The notes beneath the pieces are model-generated. The model was not told where the DNA came from. It saw only the letters and a program-made list of their open reading frames with translations, and searched no databases. The position numbers and the translations under genes were made by a program. A stretch of DNA of 64,000 nt from positions 1 to 64,000 of the forward strand of contig JANPCX010000085.1 of the NCBI GenBank assembly GCA_031431125.1, written 5' to 3'. Below are positions 8,962 to 17,141 of the stretch, piece by piece; within the stretch, counting starts at the first letter, position 1, and each line of letters starts with the position of its first letter. This stretch comes from JANPCX01 sp031431125. Lineage in GTDB: Bacteria; Pseudomonadota; Gammaproteobacteria; Burkholderiales; Burkholderiaceae_C.

Positions 8962-9402
8962 TTACTTCAGGTGACCGTTGATCAGCTTGGTCATCTCGAA
9001 CATCGAGACCTGGGCCTTCTTGAAGATTTCCTTCAACTTGGCGTCGGCATTGATCATCGTGCGCTTGGCCTTGTCTTGCAGGTCGTTCTTCTTGATGTAC
9101 TCCCACACCTTCTTGGTCACTTCCGTGCGGGGCACGGGGGTGGAGCCAATGATGGCGGCCAGGTGCGCGCTTGGGGTCATCGCTTTCATGAAGGCGGCGT
9201 TCGGTGTGCGCTTTTTGGCGGGAGCCTTTTTCGCAGCCGGTGCTTTCTTCGCAGCGACCTTCTTCACAGCCGCCGCTTTCTTGGCCGGCGCTTTTTTCGC
9301 TGCCGGGGCTTTTTTCGCTGGTGCCGCTTTTTTGGCCGGAGCCTTCTTAGCGGGTGCAGCTTTCTTCGCAGCGGGTTTAGCCGCTTTCTTTGCAGTTGCC
9401 AT
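8962..9402 (-). CDS. SWIB/MDM2-domain protein with Lys/Ala/Pro-rich tail
   Basis: A 146-residue basic protein. The first half is an Ala-Lys-Pro repeat region (AAPAKKAPAKK-type units) like the tails of histone H1-like bacterial proteins. The second half, from MKAMTPSAHLAAIIG through EVTKKVWEYIKKNDLQD to the C-terminus, is a SWIB domain like that of chromatin-associated SWIB proteins; such short SWIB proteins occur in chlamydiae and many betaproteobacteria. The start was set at 9402 because GGAGAA lies 8 bases before this ATG; an in-frame TTG-ATG 15-18 bases upstream overlaps that site and would leave none. A role as nucleoid-associated DNA-binding protein is inferred, not shown. Confidence 0.88.
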   Translation of the reverse strand: MATAKKAAKPAAKKAAPAKKAPAKKAAPAKKAPAAKKAPAKKAAAVKKVAAKKAPAAKKAPAKKRTPNAAFMKAMTPSAHLAAIIGSTPVPRTEVTKKVWEYIKKNDLQDKAKRTMINADAKLKEIFKKAQVSMFEMTKLINGHLK

Positions 9403-9525
9403 TTTCAATTTCTCCATCAAGTAAATGGTTGATGTGCCGGGCTGGATGAAGACCGCATGAGCCTTCGTTTGTTATGCCAGTCACCGTGCGGAGCGAATGG
9501 TACTGCGTGAGTTCGCGCTTGAGAA

Positions 9526-9575
9526 GCTTTTTTCATAGGTAAAACCGCTTTTCTTCATAGGTAGACACCGCTTTT
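9526..9575. repeat. Imperfect tandem direct repeats upstream of the SWIB gene
   Basis: Two adjacent units, 9526-9546 and 9547-9569, share GCTTTT, TCATAGGTA and a closing ACC, and a third partial GCTTTT follows. They lie 120-170 bases upstream of the SWIB start, in the 257-base gap between that gene and the piuC-like gene. They could be operator half-sites or simply slipped duplication; no other feature was seen in this gap. Confidence 0.5.
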
Positions 9576-9659
9576 GTGTCTCTGAGGCGTCACTCGGCGC
9601 ACTTGCGCAGCGATTGCTGGACACCCGTGACACCAGAAAACGTGCATCTCAAAGCGTGC

Positions 9660-10346
9660 CTAAACCTCGGCCCACATGCGCAAAAGGTTGTGGTACGTGC
9701 CCGTCAAACCAATGATGGCGGGCTCGGTTTCACCGTGCTGCGTGCGCAGCTGCATGAGGTGGGCGTCCATCTCGTACAGCAAGCGCCGCTGCTCACTGCA
9801 GCGCACCATGCTCTCGATCCAGAAGAAGCAGGCGAGTCTTTCGCCGCGGATCACGGGTTCCACGCGGTGCACGCTGGTGCCGGGGTAAAGCAGCATGTCC
9901 CCGGCCGCGAGCTTCACCGGTTTGCTACCGAAGGTGTCCTCGATCACGAGCTCGCCGCCGTCATAACTTTCGGGCTCACTCAAAAACAAAGTGCAGGACA
10001 GGTCGGTGCGCACACGTTCACCGCTGCCGGGGACATAACGCACGGCGTTGTCGACGTGGTTGCCAAAGGCGTTGGTCAGTCCGGCATAGCGGTTGAAGAG
10101 CGGCGGGAACACTTTTTTTGGCAAAGCAGCCGAGAAAAAAAGGGTGTGCCGGTTCAGGGCCGCGAGCACGAGGGCTTGCAGCTGTTTCGCCGTGGCGCAG
10201 GTTTGGTCCAGTTGCTGGTTGTTCTTGGCCTGCTTGGATTGCACGCCCGCGGTCACCCGGCCATCGCCCCAGGCGGTTTGTGCCAACGCGGTTTGAACCT
10301 CGCGCAGTTCATCGCCACGCAGTACTTCGGGAATATGGAACAACAT
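9660..10346 (-). CDS. Fe(II)/2-oxoglutarate-dependent PKHD-type hydroxylase (PiuC/YbiX family)
   Basis: A 228-residue dioxygenase of the PiuC/YbiX family, commonly encoded beside catecholate siderophore receptors. The 2-His-1-Asp iron site is visible as H97, D99 (GNHVDNA) and H160 (TSVHRVEP), with R170 placed to bind 2-oxoglutarate. The RTDLSCTLFL and YDGGELVIED strands are family hallmarks. It is the last gene of the minus-strand iron operon, 18 bases after the receptor gene, matching the fiu-ybiX pair of Escherichia coli. The substrate is not established; modification of siderophore-related compounds is often suggested. Confidence 0.92.
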   Translation of the reverse strand: MLFHIPEVLRGDELREVQTALAQTAWGDGRVTAGVQSKQAKNNQQLDQTCATAKQLQALVLAALNRHTLFFSAALPKKVFPPLFNRYAGLTNAFGNHVDNAVRYVPGSGERVRTDLSCTLFLSEPESYDGGELVIEDTFGSKPVKLAAGDMLLYPGTSVHRVEPVIRGERLACFFWIESMVRCSEQRRLLYEMDAHLMQLRTQHGETEPAIIGLTGTYHNLLRMWAEV

Positions 10347-10364
10347 CGCAGCGACACTCCACGG

Positions 10365-12662
10365 TTAAAACTTGGCGGCCATCGTCAATTGCACCGTGCG
10401 CGGTTTGCCCGGCACATAGTGGCCACGGTAAAGCGTGTCGGCATAGTGTTTGTCTGTGATGTTGGTGATGTTGAACTTGAAGCTCACATCCTTGAGCAGG
10501 TACTCCACCAGCACATCGGCCGTCGCAAAACCCGGCGCTTTGAAAGCGGTGACACCTTGCGGTGCGTCGCTGCTGCGCAGGTTCAGGCCGCCGCCAACGC
10601 GCCACTGGGGCGTGACTTTGTAGGTGGTCCATACCGTACCGGTGTGCTTGGGCGTGAGACCAGGACGAGCGCCGACGGTTTCACCTGCAGGTGCAGCCGC
10701 CGAGGCTTTGTCCACTTCCGCCTCGGGAATGAAGGCATACGACAAGTAGACCTCCCAAGCGGGCGTGATGCGGCCGGAGACATCCAGCTCCAAACCCGCA
10801 GCATGGCGCTGGCCCGACAGCACGTAGTTGCAGGCGTTGACGGAATCGGCGTCGCGGTTGCGTTCGTTGTATTTGGTGGTGTGAAAGAGTGCGACGCGTG
10901 TGCTGAGGTTGCCGCTGGCGGCGTCCAGCTTGGCCCCCAGCTCCAGGTTACGGCTGGACTCCGGATCCGCCTTCACATTGCCCGCATCAAACTGGTAGGT
11001 GTCGCCCGAGGTGTTGAACGAGGTGCCGTAAGAGAAGTGGTAGGAGCTCAATTCGGTGGGTTGATAGAGCACGCCGAATCGTTTGCTCCACAACGAGTCG
11101 GTTCGCGACAACTGCATGGCCGGCGCGACTGAACAAGGGTTGGTGGTGTTCCGTGCCACCGCCACATTGGTGTACTGGCCTTCAAACCGATCCCAGCGCA
11201 GACCGGCCAAAACTTTCCACTGCGGTGCAATTTGCACCAGGTCTTGGAAGTAAACACCCAGGGCTTTGGCGTCGAAGGTGCGGTTCACGGAAGTGATGCG
11301 CTGGGCCTCGTCGACCACGGCCCCATCGTCGGGTGTGCCGACGCGGGTGACGGGTTTGGTCAGCACCACGCCCGGTGGCAAGGTGGCGGCGAAATTGCGG
11401 AATTCTTCATGCGCCAAATCAACGCCCGATTGCACCGAGTGTTTAACACCGCCCCACTGAAATTTGCCGCTGTAGTCGCTTTGCAAATAGCGGGTGTCCA
11501 TGTCTTGAATCTTCAAGTTGGTTCCGCGGGTGAGAACACTGTTGGGACCGAAGGTGTCTGAGGTGACCGCCTGGCCCCCTGGTTGTTGGGCCGCGGGTGC
11601 AAACCGAATGGCGCTGGCACGCTGGTCGCGCTCATAGCTGCCTGCACGGAAGGTGGTTTTGAGTTCGCCCTGGTTGCCCGCAAAACGATGCAAATGGCTC
11701 AAGGTGCCATAGGTGGTGCCACCGGCGCTGTAGTCGCTTTTCAGGCCGTAGTAGTTTCTCGGGTCGGTGTTCCACAGGCGGTTGCCACCCGACGCGCCGG
11801 GCGTGATCCAGGGCAGGCCGTAGTGGATGCCGTTGTCGTTGTCGAGGACATAAAGGCTCGCGAGGAACTCGTCGCTCGTGCCGATGCCCAGCCGCAAACT
11901 CGGAGCGATGCCCTTTTTGCGGACCTTCACGCCATCGTTGTCGGCCTCGGTGCTCATGGCGTTGATCCGCAGCGCGGCGTTCTGCCCAACGCGCAGGTTG
12001 AAGTCACCCGTCAAGCGCCGGTAGTTGCCACTGCCACCCGTGAGGGCGACCTCATGGCCTTTGAATATCGTCGGCTCTTTGCTGACCTGGTTCACCGCGC
12101 CGCCGGTGGAACCCCGCCCAAACAACATGGAGGCCGAGCCGCGCAGCACCTCCACGCGGTCGTTGTTGAAGGTGTCACGCTCATAGAAAGCGGGGTCACG
12201 CAAGCCGTCGATGAAGATGTCGCCGGTGGCCTGCAACGAAAAACCGCGCAAGCGAATGTCTTCTTCCCCACCTTCTGCCGCCTGGAAAGAAATGCCCGCC
12301 GTGTTGCGCAGCACGTCTTTGAGGGTGTCGAGGTTGCGGTCATCGATCAATTTTTCGGTGGCAACGGTGACCGACTGCGGAATGTCGCGCAGCTCTTGTT
12401 GGCCTTTGCCGATGCGGGTCTCTGTGGCTTGGTAGGTGGACTTGCCTGAGCTGTCGGCTTGGGCCTTGACCTTCACTGGCGCGAGTGTGGCCTCGGCAGG
12501 CACCGGCGATTTGGGGTCGGTCGCAGTCTGTGCGCACAGCGGGGCAGTGAGCAATCCCAAGCCCATGCCCGCTGCTAAAGCCCCCAGGGGCAAGACCGAG
12601 GCTGTGGTGCGGCGGGGTTTGTGAACAGCAACAGCGGGTTCAAAAGAGGTCAGTTGTTTCAT
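10365..12662 (-). CDS. TonB-dependent siderophore receptor (Fiu-like)
   Basis: A 765-residue outer-membrane receptor, about the length of E. coli Fiu. A signal sequence (LGALAAGMGLGLLTAPLCAQ) is followed by a plug domain: RDIPQSVTVATEKLID, TLKDVLRNTAGISF and the RVEVLRGSASMLFGRGSTGG segment. A long beta-barrel ends in an aromatic-terminated strand (RTVQLTMAAKF). The start at 12662 places the signal peptide near the N-terminus; an upstream in-frame extension to 12758 would overlap the end of exbD. The neighbours piuC and tonB-exbBD support ferric catecholate (or related) uptake, but the ligand cannot be read from sequence. Confidence 0.92.
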   Translation of the reverse strand: MKQLTSFEPAVAVHKPRRTTASVLPLGALAAGMGLGLLTAPLCAQTATDPKSPVPAEATLAPVKVKAQADSSGKSTYQATETRIGKGQQELRDIPQSVTVATEKLIDDRNLDTLKDVLRNTAGISFQAAEGGEEDIRLRGFSLQATGDIFIDGLRDPAFYERDTFNNDRVEVLRGSASMLFGRGSTGGAVNQVSKEPTIFKGHEVALTGGSGNYRRLTGDFNLRVGQNAALRINAMSTEADNDGVKVRKKGIAPSLRLGIGTSDEFLASLYVLDNDNGIHYGLPWITPGASGGNRLWNTDPRNYYGLKSDYSAGGTTYGTLSHLHRFAGNQGELKTTFRAGSYERDQRASAIRFAPAAQQPGGQAVTSDTFGPNSVLTRGTNLKIQDMDTRYLQSDYSGKFQWGGVKHSVQSGVDLAHEEFRNFAATLPPGVVLTKPVTRVGTPDDGAVVDEAQRITSVNRTFDAKALGVYFQDLVQIAPQWKVLAGLRWDRFEGQYTNVAVARNTTNPCSVAPAMQLSRTDSLWSKRFGVLYQPTELSSYHFSYGTSFNTSGDTYQFDAGNVKADPESSRNLELGAKLDAASGNLSTRVALFHTTKYNERNRDADSVNACNYVLSGQRHAAGLELDVSGRITPAWEVYLSYAFIPEAEVDKASAAAPAGETVGARPGLTPKHTGTVWTTYKVTPQWRVGGGLNLRSSDAPQGVTAFKAPGFATADVLVEYLLKDVSFKFNITNITDKHYADTLYRGHYVPGKPRTVQLTMAAKF

Positions 12663-12754
12663 TTCAAAACTCAAGGGGTTTTTTCGCAGACAAAGGAGTG
12701 GCTCGGCTGAATGGCGATGGCTGTTCAGCCTGGCTGCGACAGGACACCAACGAT

Positions 12755-13174
12755 TCAAGGTTCGCCGGGGAGGCTCACAAAGCCCACTTTGTTCAAACCC
12801 GCGTTCGAGGCGTCGGCCAAGGTTTGCGCAACCACGCGGTAGGCCACCGCTTGGTCGGCACGCAAATGCACTTCGGGTTGGGGCTGCTTCAAAGCAGCCG
12901 CGCTAAAGCGTTCTACCGACAGTGCACGGCTGAGTTTCTCGCCGTTCCAATAACGCTCACCTTGCGCATCGATGGCGAACTCAATTTTTTCTGCCGAGGC
13001 GATGTTCGATTGACTGCTGGCTTGGGGCAGCTCCAGCTTCACCGCATGGGTGAGCAAAGGCGCCGTGACGATGAAGATCACGAGCAGCACGAGCAGCACA
13101 TCGATCAAGGGCACCATGTTGATGTCGGCAAGGGGCTGCGCGCGGCGCTGGCCGGCAAAACTGGCGAAACTCAT
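12755..13174 (-). CDS. exbD: Biopolymer transport protein ExbD
   Basis: A 139-residue ExbD/TolR protein. One N-terminal membrane helix (MVPLIDVLLVLLVIFIVTAP) carries the Asp that couples proton flow in this family, followed by a small periplasmic domain. It lies 12 bases downstream of exbB in the iron operon and should form the energising complex with ExbB and TonB for the adjacent receptor. Confidence 0.94.
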   Translation of the reverse strand: MSFASFAGQRRAQPLADINMVPLIDVLLVLLVIFIVTAPLLTHAVKLELPQASSQSNIASAEKIEFAIDAQGERYWNGEKLSRALSVERFSAAALKQPQPEVHLRADQAVAYRVVAQTLADASNAGLNKVGFVSLPGEP

Positions 13175-13186
13175 GGCGGCGCCTCC

Positions 13187-14002
13187 TCAAACCTGGGCCG
13201 CACGCGGCGACAAACGCTGCACCTTGGCGGGAGAAGGCTGGCTGCTGGCATCAGTGACTGCACTGCGAGCGCTTGCACCTCCACCGCCCAAGGCTTGGCC
13301 CATGGCCACCAGGGTGTGCAACTCATAGGCGAAGGCGTCGAGCTGTGCAACCAACACGCGATTGGAGCGTGTGAAAGCGTTGTAGGCCATGACGGCGGGA
13401 ATGGCCACGGCCAGCCCGAGCCCGGTCATGATGAGGGCTTCGCCCACTGGGCCCGCGACCTTGTCAAGCGTGCCAGCGCCACTCATGCCAATGTTCACCA
13501 AGGCTTGGTAAACACCCCAGACCGTGCCAAACAATCCCACAAAAGGCGCGGTCGCACCCACGGTGGCCAACACCGTCAACCCCGCTTCCATGCGCAAAAC
13601 GATGCCGTCGAGCGTTTTTTTGATGGTGCGGGTGACAAAGTCGCTGGCCGATCCGGCCTCGGCCAAACGCGATGCACCGTGGACCGCGTGGTGGGCTTGC
13701 GCCTGCAAGGCCTCATGCGTGAGCAAAGAAAACGGGTCGCGGTGGCGAACGGTTTTCAGTTCAGTGGCGACATCGTCCATGGAGGGCGCATCCCAAAACC
13801 GCAGCAGAAATGCGGCGCCCCGCCTTTTTGCCAGCCAGCGGTCAGCAACGCGCAGCACGATGAGGGTCCACGACAACACCGACATCAGCAGCAACACAGC
13901 CAACAAGGTGCTGCCCAGCGCATCTGCATGCGACAAAAAGTGTCCCACCCCCAACGCAGAAGGTGAAGACGCCAAAGCGTGGTTCAAGGTTTCAGGGTTC
14001 AT
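13187..14002 (-). CDS. exbB: Biopolymer transport protein ExbB (MotA/TolQ/ExbB family)
   Basis: A 271-residue inner-membrane protein with three hydrophobic segments. The family core is visible as VGATAPFVGLFGTVWGVYQA and GEALIMTGLGLAVAIPAVMA. A long cytoplasmic stretch with charged residues lies between helices 1 and 2. The ATG overlaps the tonB stop codon (ATGA), so translation is coupled. It supplies the proton channel of the TonB system. Confidence 0.94.
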   Translation of the reverse strand: MNPETLNHALASSPSALGVGHFLSHADALGSTLLAVLLLMSVLSWTLIVLRVADRWLAKRRGAAFLLRFWDAPSMDDVATELKTVRHRDPFSLLTHEALQAQAHHAVHGASRLAEAGSASDFVTRTIKKTLDGIVLRMEAGLTVLATVGATAPFVGLFGTVWGVYQALVNIGMSGAGTLDKVAGPVGEALIMTGLGLAVAIPAVMAYNAFTRSNRVLVAQLDAFAYELHTLVAMGQALGGGGASARSAVTDASSQPSPAKVQRLSPRAAQV

Positions 14003-14688
14003 CGTGATCGCTCCAACTCAAAGGGGAAAGGAATGCGGGCCCAGCCGGCCGTGGCCTGGCCGTTCTCCATGTAGGGGACAAAACGGGTTTGCTGAACCGC
14101 AGCGACAGCGGCTTCGTCCAACCGAACATAGCCCGAGCTTTGCGCCACCTGCACCCAGCGCGGCAAGCCGGCTTCGTCGACATAGACCCGCACCACCACG
14201 GTGCCGGATTCACCCAAGCGACGCGATGCAGTGGGGTAGGTCAATGTGGGCGGTTCGATGTATCGAATCATGGAGGGCGGGATCAATTTCGGTGGCGTCA
14301 CTGTCGGCGGCACCGGTGTGGTGACAGGCGACATATCCGGCGTTGTTGCAGCAGGAAGTTCTGGCACTGCGCTGGAGGACAGGCCTTCCTGCGGCGTTTG
14401 CAACGCGGTCGGCTGTTCCGTGGTGGCCGTCGTTCGTGCGTTGGTTCGCGTGGCCGCAGGGCGAGCCGGTTGGAGCGCTGGCAAAGCAGCGCGCTGCTGT
14501 GCAACGGCAGGTGTCGCCGCGGCCGAGGCCACGGTTGGAGTGGGCAAGTTGACCCAACTCACAGCCAAGGCGGGCTGCGCCGCCACAACCAACGGCTTGA
14601 CCGAGATCTGCTGCAAGGCCCACGCCATACAAGCATGCAGCGCCAGCACCACAGCCCCCGCACCCCAAACGGCCCAGGAGAGGTCCAT
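13999..14688 (-). CDS. tonB: TonB family energy transducer
   Basis: A 229-residue protein with an N-terminal membrane anchor (WAVWGAGAVVLALHACMAWAL shortened here as residues 5-25), a Pro/Ala/Thr-rich periplasmic linker and a C-terminal TonB domain (YPTASRRLGESGTVVVRVYV, then RLDEAAVAAVQQTRF). It is the first gene of the iron operon. The start at 14688 gives the anchor directly at the N-terminus; the frame stays open far upstream but runs through the Fur-box region and lacks TonB features there. No strong Shine-Dalgarno site is seen. Confidence 0.92.
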   Translation of the reverse strand: MDLSWAVWGAGAVVLALHACMAWALQQISVKPLVVAAQPALAVSWVNLPTPTVASAAATPAVAQQRAALPALQPARPAATRTNARTTATTEQPTALQTPQEGLSSSAVPELPAATTPDMSPVTTPVPPTVTPPKLIPPSMIRYIEPPTLTYPTASRRLGESGTVVVRVYVDEAGLPRWVQVAQSSGYVRLDEAAVAAVQQTRFVPYMENGQATAGWARIPFPFELERSR

Positions 14689-14820
14689 CAAATCATGCTT
14701 TGACCGTTTCGTTGCAACGGCCGCAGCTGGGGAAATGGCAATGGAAGGCAAAAAAAATCTCCGCTGGTCGTCGATGCCGCGCGCGCAAGTTGCGGCAAAT
14801 GCTGGAGACGCAATTGTATA

Positions 14821-14835
14821 TGAGAACGATTCGCA
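14821..14835. promoter_or_regulatory. Fur-box-like palindrome upstream of the tonB operon
   Basis: TGAGAACGATTCGCA matches the 7-1-7 Fur motif (TGATAAT-N-ATTATCA) with the arms agreeing at five of seven positions, embedded in an A/T-rich stretch from 14812 to 14848. It lies about 130 bases before tonB on the minus strand, the only iron operon nearby. Fur repression under iron-replete conditions is the natural reading but is inference. Confidence 0.7.
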
Positions 14836-14962
14836 TTTGCAATATTGATGGGCCGTATTCAGAACAACTGCCTGAAGAAGCCCAGCGCGTGCACCGGTGT
14901 ACAGGATGGCCTGAAGGCGCAGTCGAGCCGCTGCGTGTGCAGATGAACAGTTCAAAACGAAA

Positions 14963-14999
14963 TGGCCGCCAGCGAGCCGTTTGGGCTTGCTGGCGGCCA
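14963..14999 (-). terminator. Probable terminator of terC
   Basis: A hairpin with an 11-bp outer stem (TGGCCGCCAGC / GCTGGCGGCCA) continuing through a G-T pair into AGCC/GGCT. Reading on the minus strand it is followed by ATTTCGTTTT. It lies about 60 bases after the terC stop. The remainder of the 14689-15059 gap holds the Fur-box region and nothing else I can identify. Confidence 0.65.
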
Positions 15000-15059
15000 A
15001 GGGCCGAGTCGCGCTCGATCTTCAAAGGCCGCGCAGAAAACAGCGCGGCAGTTGACAGT

Positions 15060-16037
15060 TCAAACCGAGTTGGGATGTTCCGGCAACTTGGGCGAGGTCT
15101 TGACGCTCCACACCATGGTGATGGCCAAGATGCCGATCACCACACCCAGCGACAACAACACGGGAATTTTGATCACATCAATAAGCAACATCTTGGTCCC
15201 GATGAACACCAGAATGATGGCCAGGCCGTAACTCAGCAAGTGGAATTTCGCCGCCATCGCTGCCAGCAAAAAGAACATGGCGCGCAGCCCCAAAATGGCA
15301 AAGATGTTGGACGTCAGCACGATGAAGGGGTCGTTGGTGATGGCGAAGATGGCGGGTATGGAGTCCACCGCGAAAATCACATCGGTGATACCCACCAGAG
15401 CCACCACCATCAACAGCGGGGTCGCAATTCGCTTGCCGTTTTCCACGGTCCAGAATTTCTCGCCATCAAAGTTCTTGGAAACCGGCAAAATTTTGCGCAG
15501 CAACTTCAAGGCCGGGTTGTCTTCCAGATCGGGCTCTTTGCCTGCGGCCCACCACATCTTGATGCCGGTGATCAGCAAGAAGGCACCAAACAGGTAAAGC
15601 ACCCAGTGGAATTGCGCGATGAGCCAGCTGCCCACCAAAATCATGATGGTGCGCAGCACGATGGCGCCGATGATGCCGATCATCAACACCCGCTTTTGAA
15701 ACGCGGGCGGCACAGCAAAGAAAGTGAAGATCATCAGGAAGACAAATATGTTGTCGACCGCGAGTGATTTTTCGATCAAGTAACCCGTCAAAAATTCAGT
15801 GGCGCGTGTATTGGCTTGTGCGACCACCGCCGGGTCGGGGCTGCTGTGCAAGGACCACCAAAAAAGGGCGTTGAAGAGCAAACTCAAAACCACCCAAACG
15901 ATGGACCACCGGACCGCTTCAGGCACGGTCACTTCATGCGCACCCTGCTTCTTAAGCACGACAAAGTCAACAAACAAAGCAACCAGCACTGAGGCAACAA
16001 AAAACGCCCAGAGCCAATTCGGCGCAATAGATTCCAT
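15060..16037 (-). CDS. TerC family integral membrane protein (Alx-like)
   Basis: A 325-residue protein with seven or more hydrophobic segments. TerC family hallmarks are clear: EKSLAVDNIFVFLMIFTFF and the GITDVIFAVDSIPAIFAIT segment, each with a membrane Asp. Proteins of this Alx-like branch are implicated in manganese handling. The start at 16037 follows GAGGG and begins MESIAPNW; the frame is open further upstream, but that stretch is the riboswitch leader, not protein. A yybP-ykoY-type element in the leader agrees with manganese-responsive expression. Confidence 0.93.
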   Translation of the reverse strand: MESIAPNWLWAFFVASVLVALFVDFVVLKKQGAHEVTVPEAVRWSIVWVVLSLLFNALFWWSLHSSPDPAVVAQANTRATEFLTGYLIEKSLAVDNIFVFLMIFTFFAVPPAFQKRVLMIGIIGAIVLRTIMILVGSWLIAQFHWVLYLFGAFLLITGIKMWWAAGKEPDLEDNPALKLLRKILPVSKNFDGEKFWTVENGKRIATPLLMVVALVGITDVIFAVDSIPAIFAITNDPFIVLTSNIFAILGLRAMFFLLAAMAAKFHLLSYGLAIILVFIGTKMLLIDVIKIPVLLSLGVVIGILAITMVWSVKTSPKLPEHPNSV

Positions 16038-16148
16038 GATGAGACCCTCACTCTTTAAGCTTGCCGCATGAGAAGGTGGCGGCAAGCATGGTTGCAAAAC
16101 CCAATAGACACGGCGGTGCAGGAGCACCTTCGTGCCATCGGCTTTGCC

Positions 16149-16315
16149 AAAGAGTCTTGCGGGAAAGACAAAACGCATGCGCCATCGATTCGATGGCGCG
16201 GTGCGTACACAGACTGCGGGCCCGGTGGCGCATGCAAAGCGCATGACCACGTACTGACGGGCTGACGCTGCGGCATCTGAAATTGCATCAGGACGCCGCT
16301 CGCTACTCCCTCTTT
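16149..16315 (-). ncRNA. yybP-ykoY type riboswitch (Mn2+-sensing) upstream of terC
   Basis: Read on the minus strand, the leader has AAAGAGGGAGTAGCGAGCGG near its 5' side (16315 downwards), GCGTCAGCCCGTCAG in the middle and GCAAGACTCTTTGG at its 3' side. These are the conserved blocks of the yybP-ykoY motif: the GGGAGUAG loop, the second GUCA loop and the closing GCAAGACU. The outer stem P1 is visible as AAAGAG (16310-16315) with CTCTTT (16149-16154). Family members sense Mn2+ and often control TerC/Alx or MntP exporters. The 112 bases between it and terC contain a 9-bp hairpin (GCTTGCCGC/GCGGCAAGC, 16059-16087) and a second AAAGAG at 16051-16056 next to the ribosome binding site. Confidence 0.88.
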
Positions 16316-16382
16316 AGCTGGGAGGATTATCGGCAGCCGTACCGCCGAACTGAAACATTGCCTTGTGGCGGCCGGGGACATA

Positions 16383-16718
16383 AGAACCTATCCGTCAATA
16401 AGACAGCCCTGCGTTGTGACGACAAAGCGATGGATGCAAGGCCGAACCCGGACACCAACAGTCCCTGCGGACTGTTGGTGCCTGGCGAGGGCCACGGCCT
16501 CTGGTCGTGGCGCAAGCCGCAGCCCAGGGTCTTCCCCTGGGCAAGGGTTGCAACGCCGCAGACGCTTTGTCGTCACAACCCTTCGGGCCGTGGCCCCACA
16601 GACCACAGGCGGGCGTCACAACCCGCTTGTGGTAATGCAACACCACGGCGCGGTTTGCTCCTACGCCTGCGGCCTGTGGAGCCACGGCGCAGGGCTGCCT
16701 TATTGACGGATAGGTTCT
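16383..16718. mobile_element. Family A palindromic MITE-like element, copy 1 (336 bp)
   Basis: Terminal inverted repeats of 31 bp (16383-16413 and 16688-16718) begin AGAACCTATCCGTCAATAAG and differ at one position. Inside are further hairpins: a perfect 12-bp stem at 16453-16480, CCCAGG/CCTGGG, and GTTGTGACGACAAAGCG with its inverted partner starting at 16564. No transposase is encoded. It lies between the terC leader and the holin-family gene. It shares its ends and most of its middle with the 37139 copy, which lacks two internal blocks. No convincing target-site duplication was seen. Confidence 0.85.
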
Positions 16719-16770
16719 ATGCTGAGCAGCTTGTCACGCCCAAGCGGTCGTGCTGCTTTATGCTTGGGGT

Positions 16771-17127
16771 ATGAAACTCATAGCCCGATGGCTTTTGCTC
16801 GCAGCCGCGCTCTTGGCGGTGGCCCATGTGGTGCCCGGAGTCGTGGTCAGCAGTTTTTCTGCCGCGCTCTGGGCTGCCTTTGTACTGGGATTGCTCAACA
16901 CCTTGCTCCGGCCCTTGCTGGTGCTCCTCACACTGCCGGTGACCGTGATCACCTTGGGCCTGTTTTTGTTCGTGATCAACGCAGCGATGTTCTACATGGC
17001 CGCGTCCATGTTGGACGGCTTGAGCGTGACGGGCTTCACTGCCGCACTGCTGGGCTCATTGGTTTACAGCCTGTGCGGCTTGGTGATAGACGCCGCGATG
17101 GAGCGGCTTTTCGCTGCCAAAAACTGA
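16771..17127 (+). CDS. Phage_holin_4_2 (YvlD-like) family membrane protein
   Basis: A protein of 118 residues with four hydrophobic segments. The sequence FVLGLLNTLLRPLLVLLTLP followed by TLGLFLFVINAAM is the hallmark of the Phage_holin_4_2 family. Despite the family name these are ordinary chromosomal membrane proteins; no phage gene is near. The start was set at 16771 (MKLIARW), preceded by GGGG; an in-frame ATG at 16750... is not present, the upstream option being a weaker non-ATG start. Function unknown. Confidence 0.82.
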   Translation: MKLIARWLLLAAALLAVAHVVPGVVVSSFSAALWAAFVLGLLNTLLRPLLVLLTLPVTVITLGLFLFVINAAMFYMAASMLDGLSVTGFTAALLGSLVYSLCGLVIDAAMERLFAAKN

Positions 17128-17141
17128 CAGGCAGACCCGGC

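Noticed and set aside
9215..9400. Short tandem repeats resembling a repeat array
   Set aside because: They encode the Ala-Lys-Pro repeats of the SWIB protein; unit length and coding explain them.
9576..11132. A 518-codon open frame antisense to the piuC-like and receptor genes
   Set aside because: Overlaps two confidently assigned genes and has no recognisable domain.
12662..12758. Longer N-terminus for the siderophore receptor
   Set aside because: It would overlap exbD and place the signal peptide more than 40 residues inside.
16038..16250. N-terminal extension of TerC
   Set aside because: The stretch is the riboswitch and expression platform; the conserved protein begins at 16037 behind a ribosome binding site.
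16771..17127. Holin-family gene as evidence of a prophage
   Set aside because: Phage_holin_4_2 proteins are ordinary chromosomal membrane proteins and no other phage gene is near.
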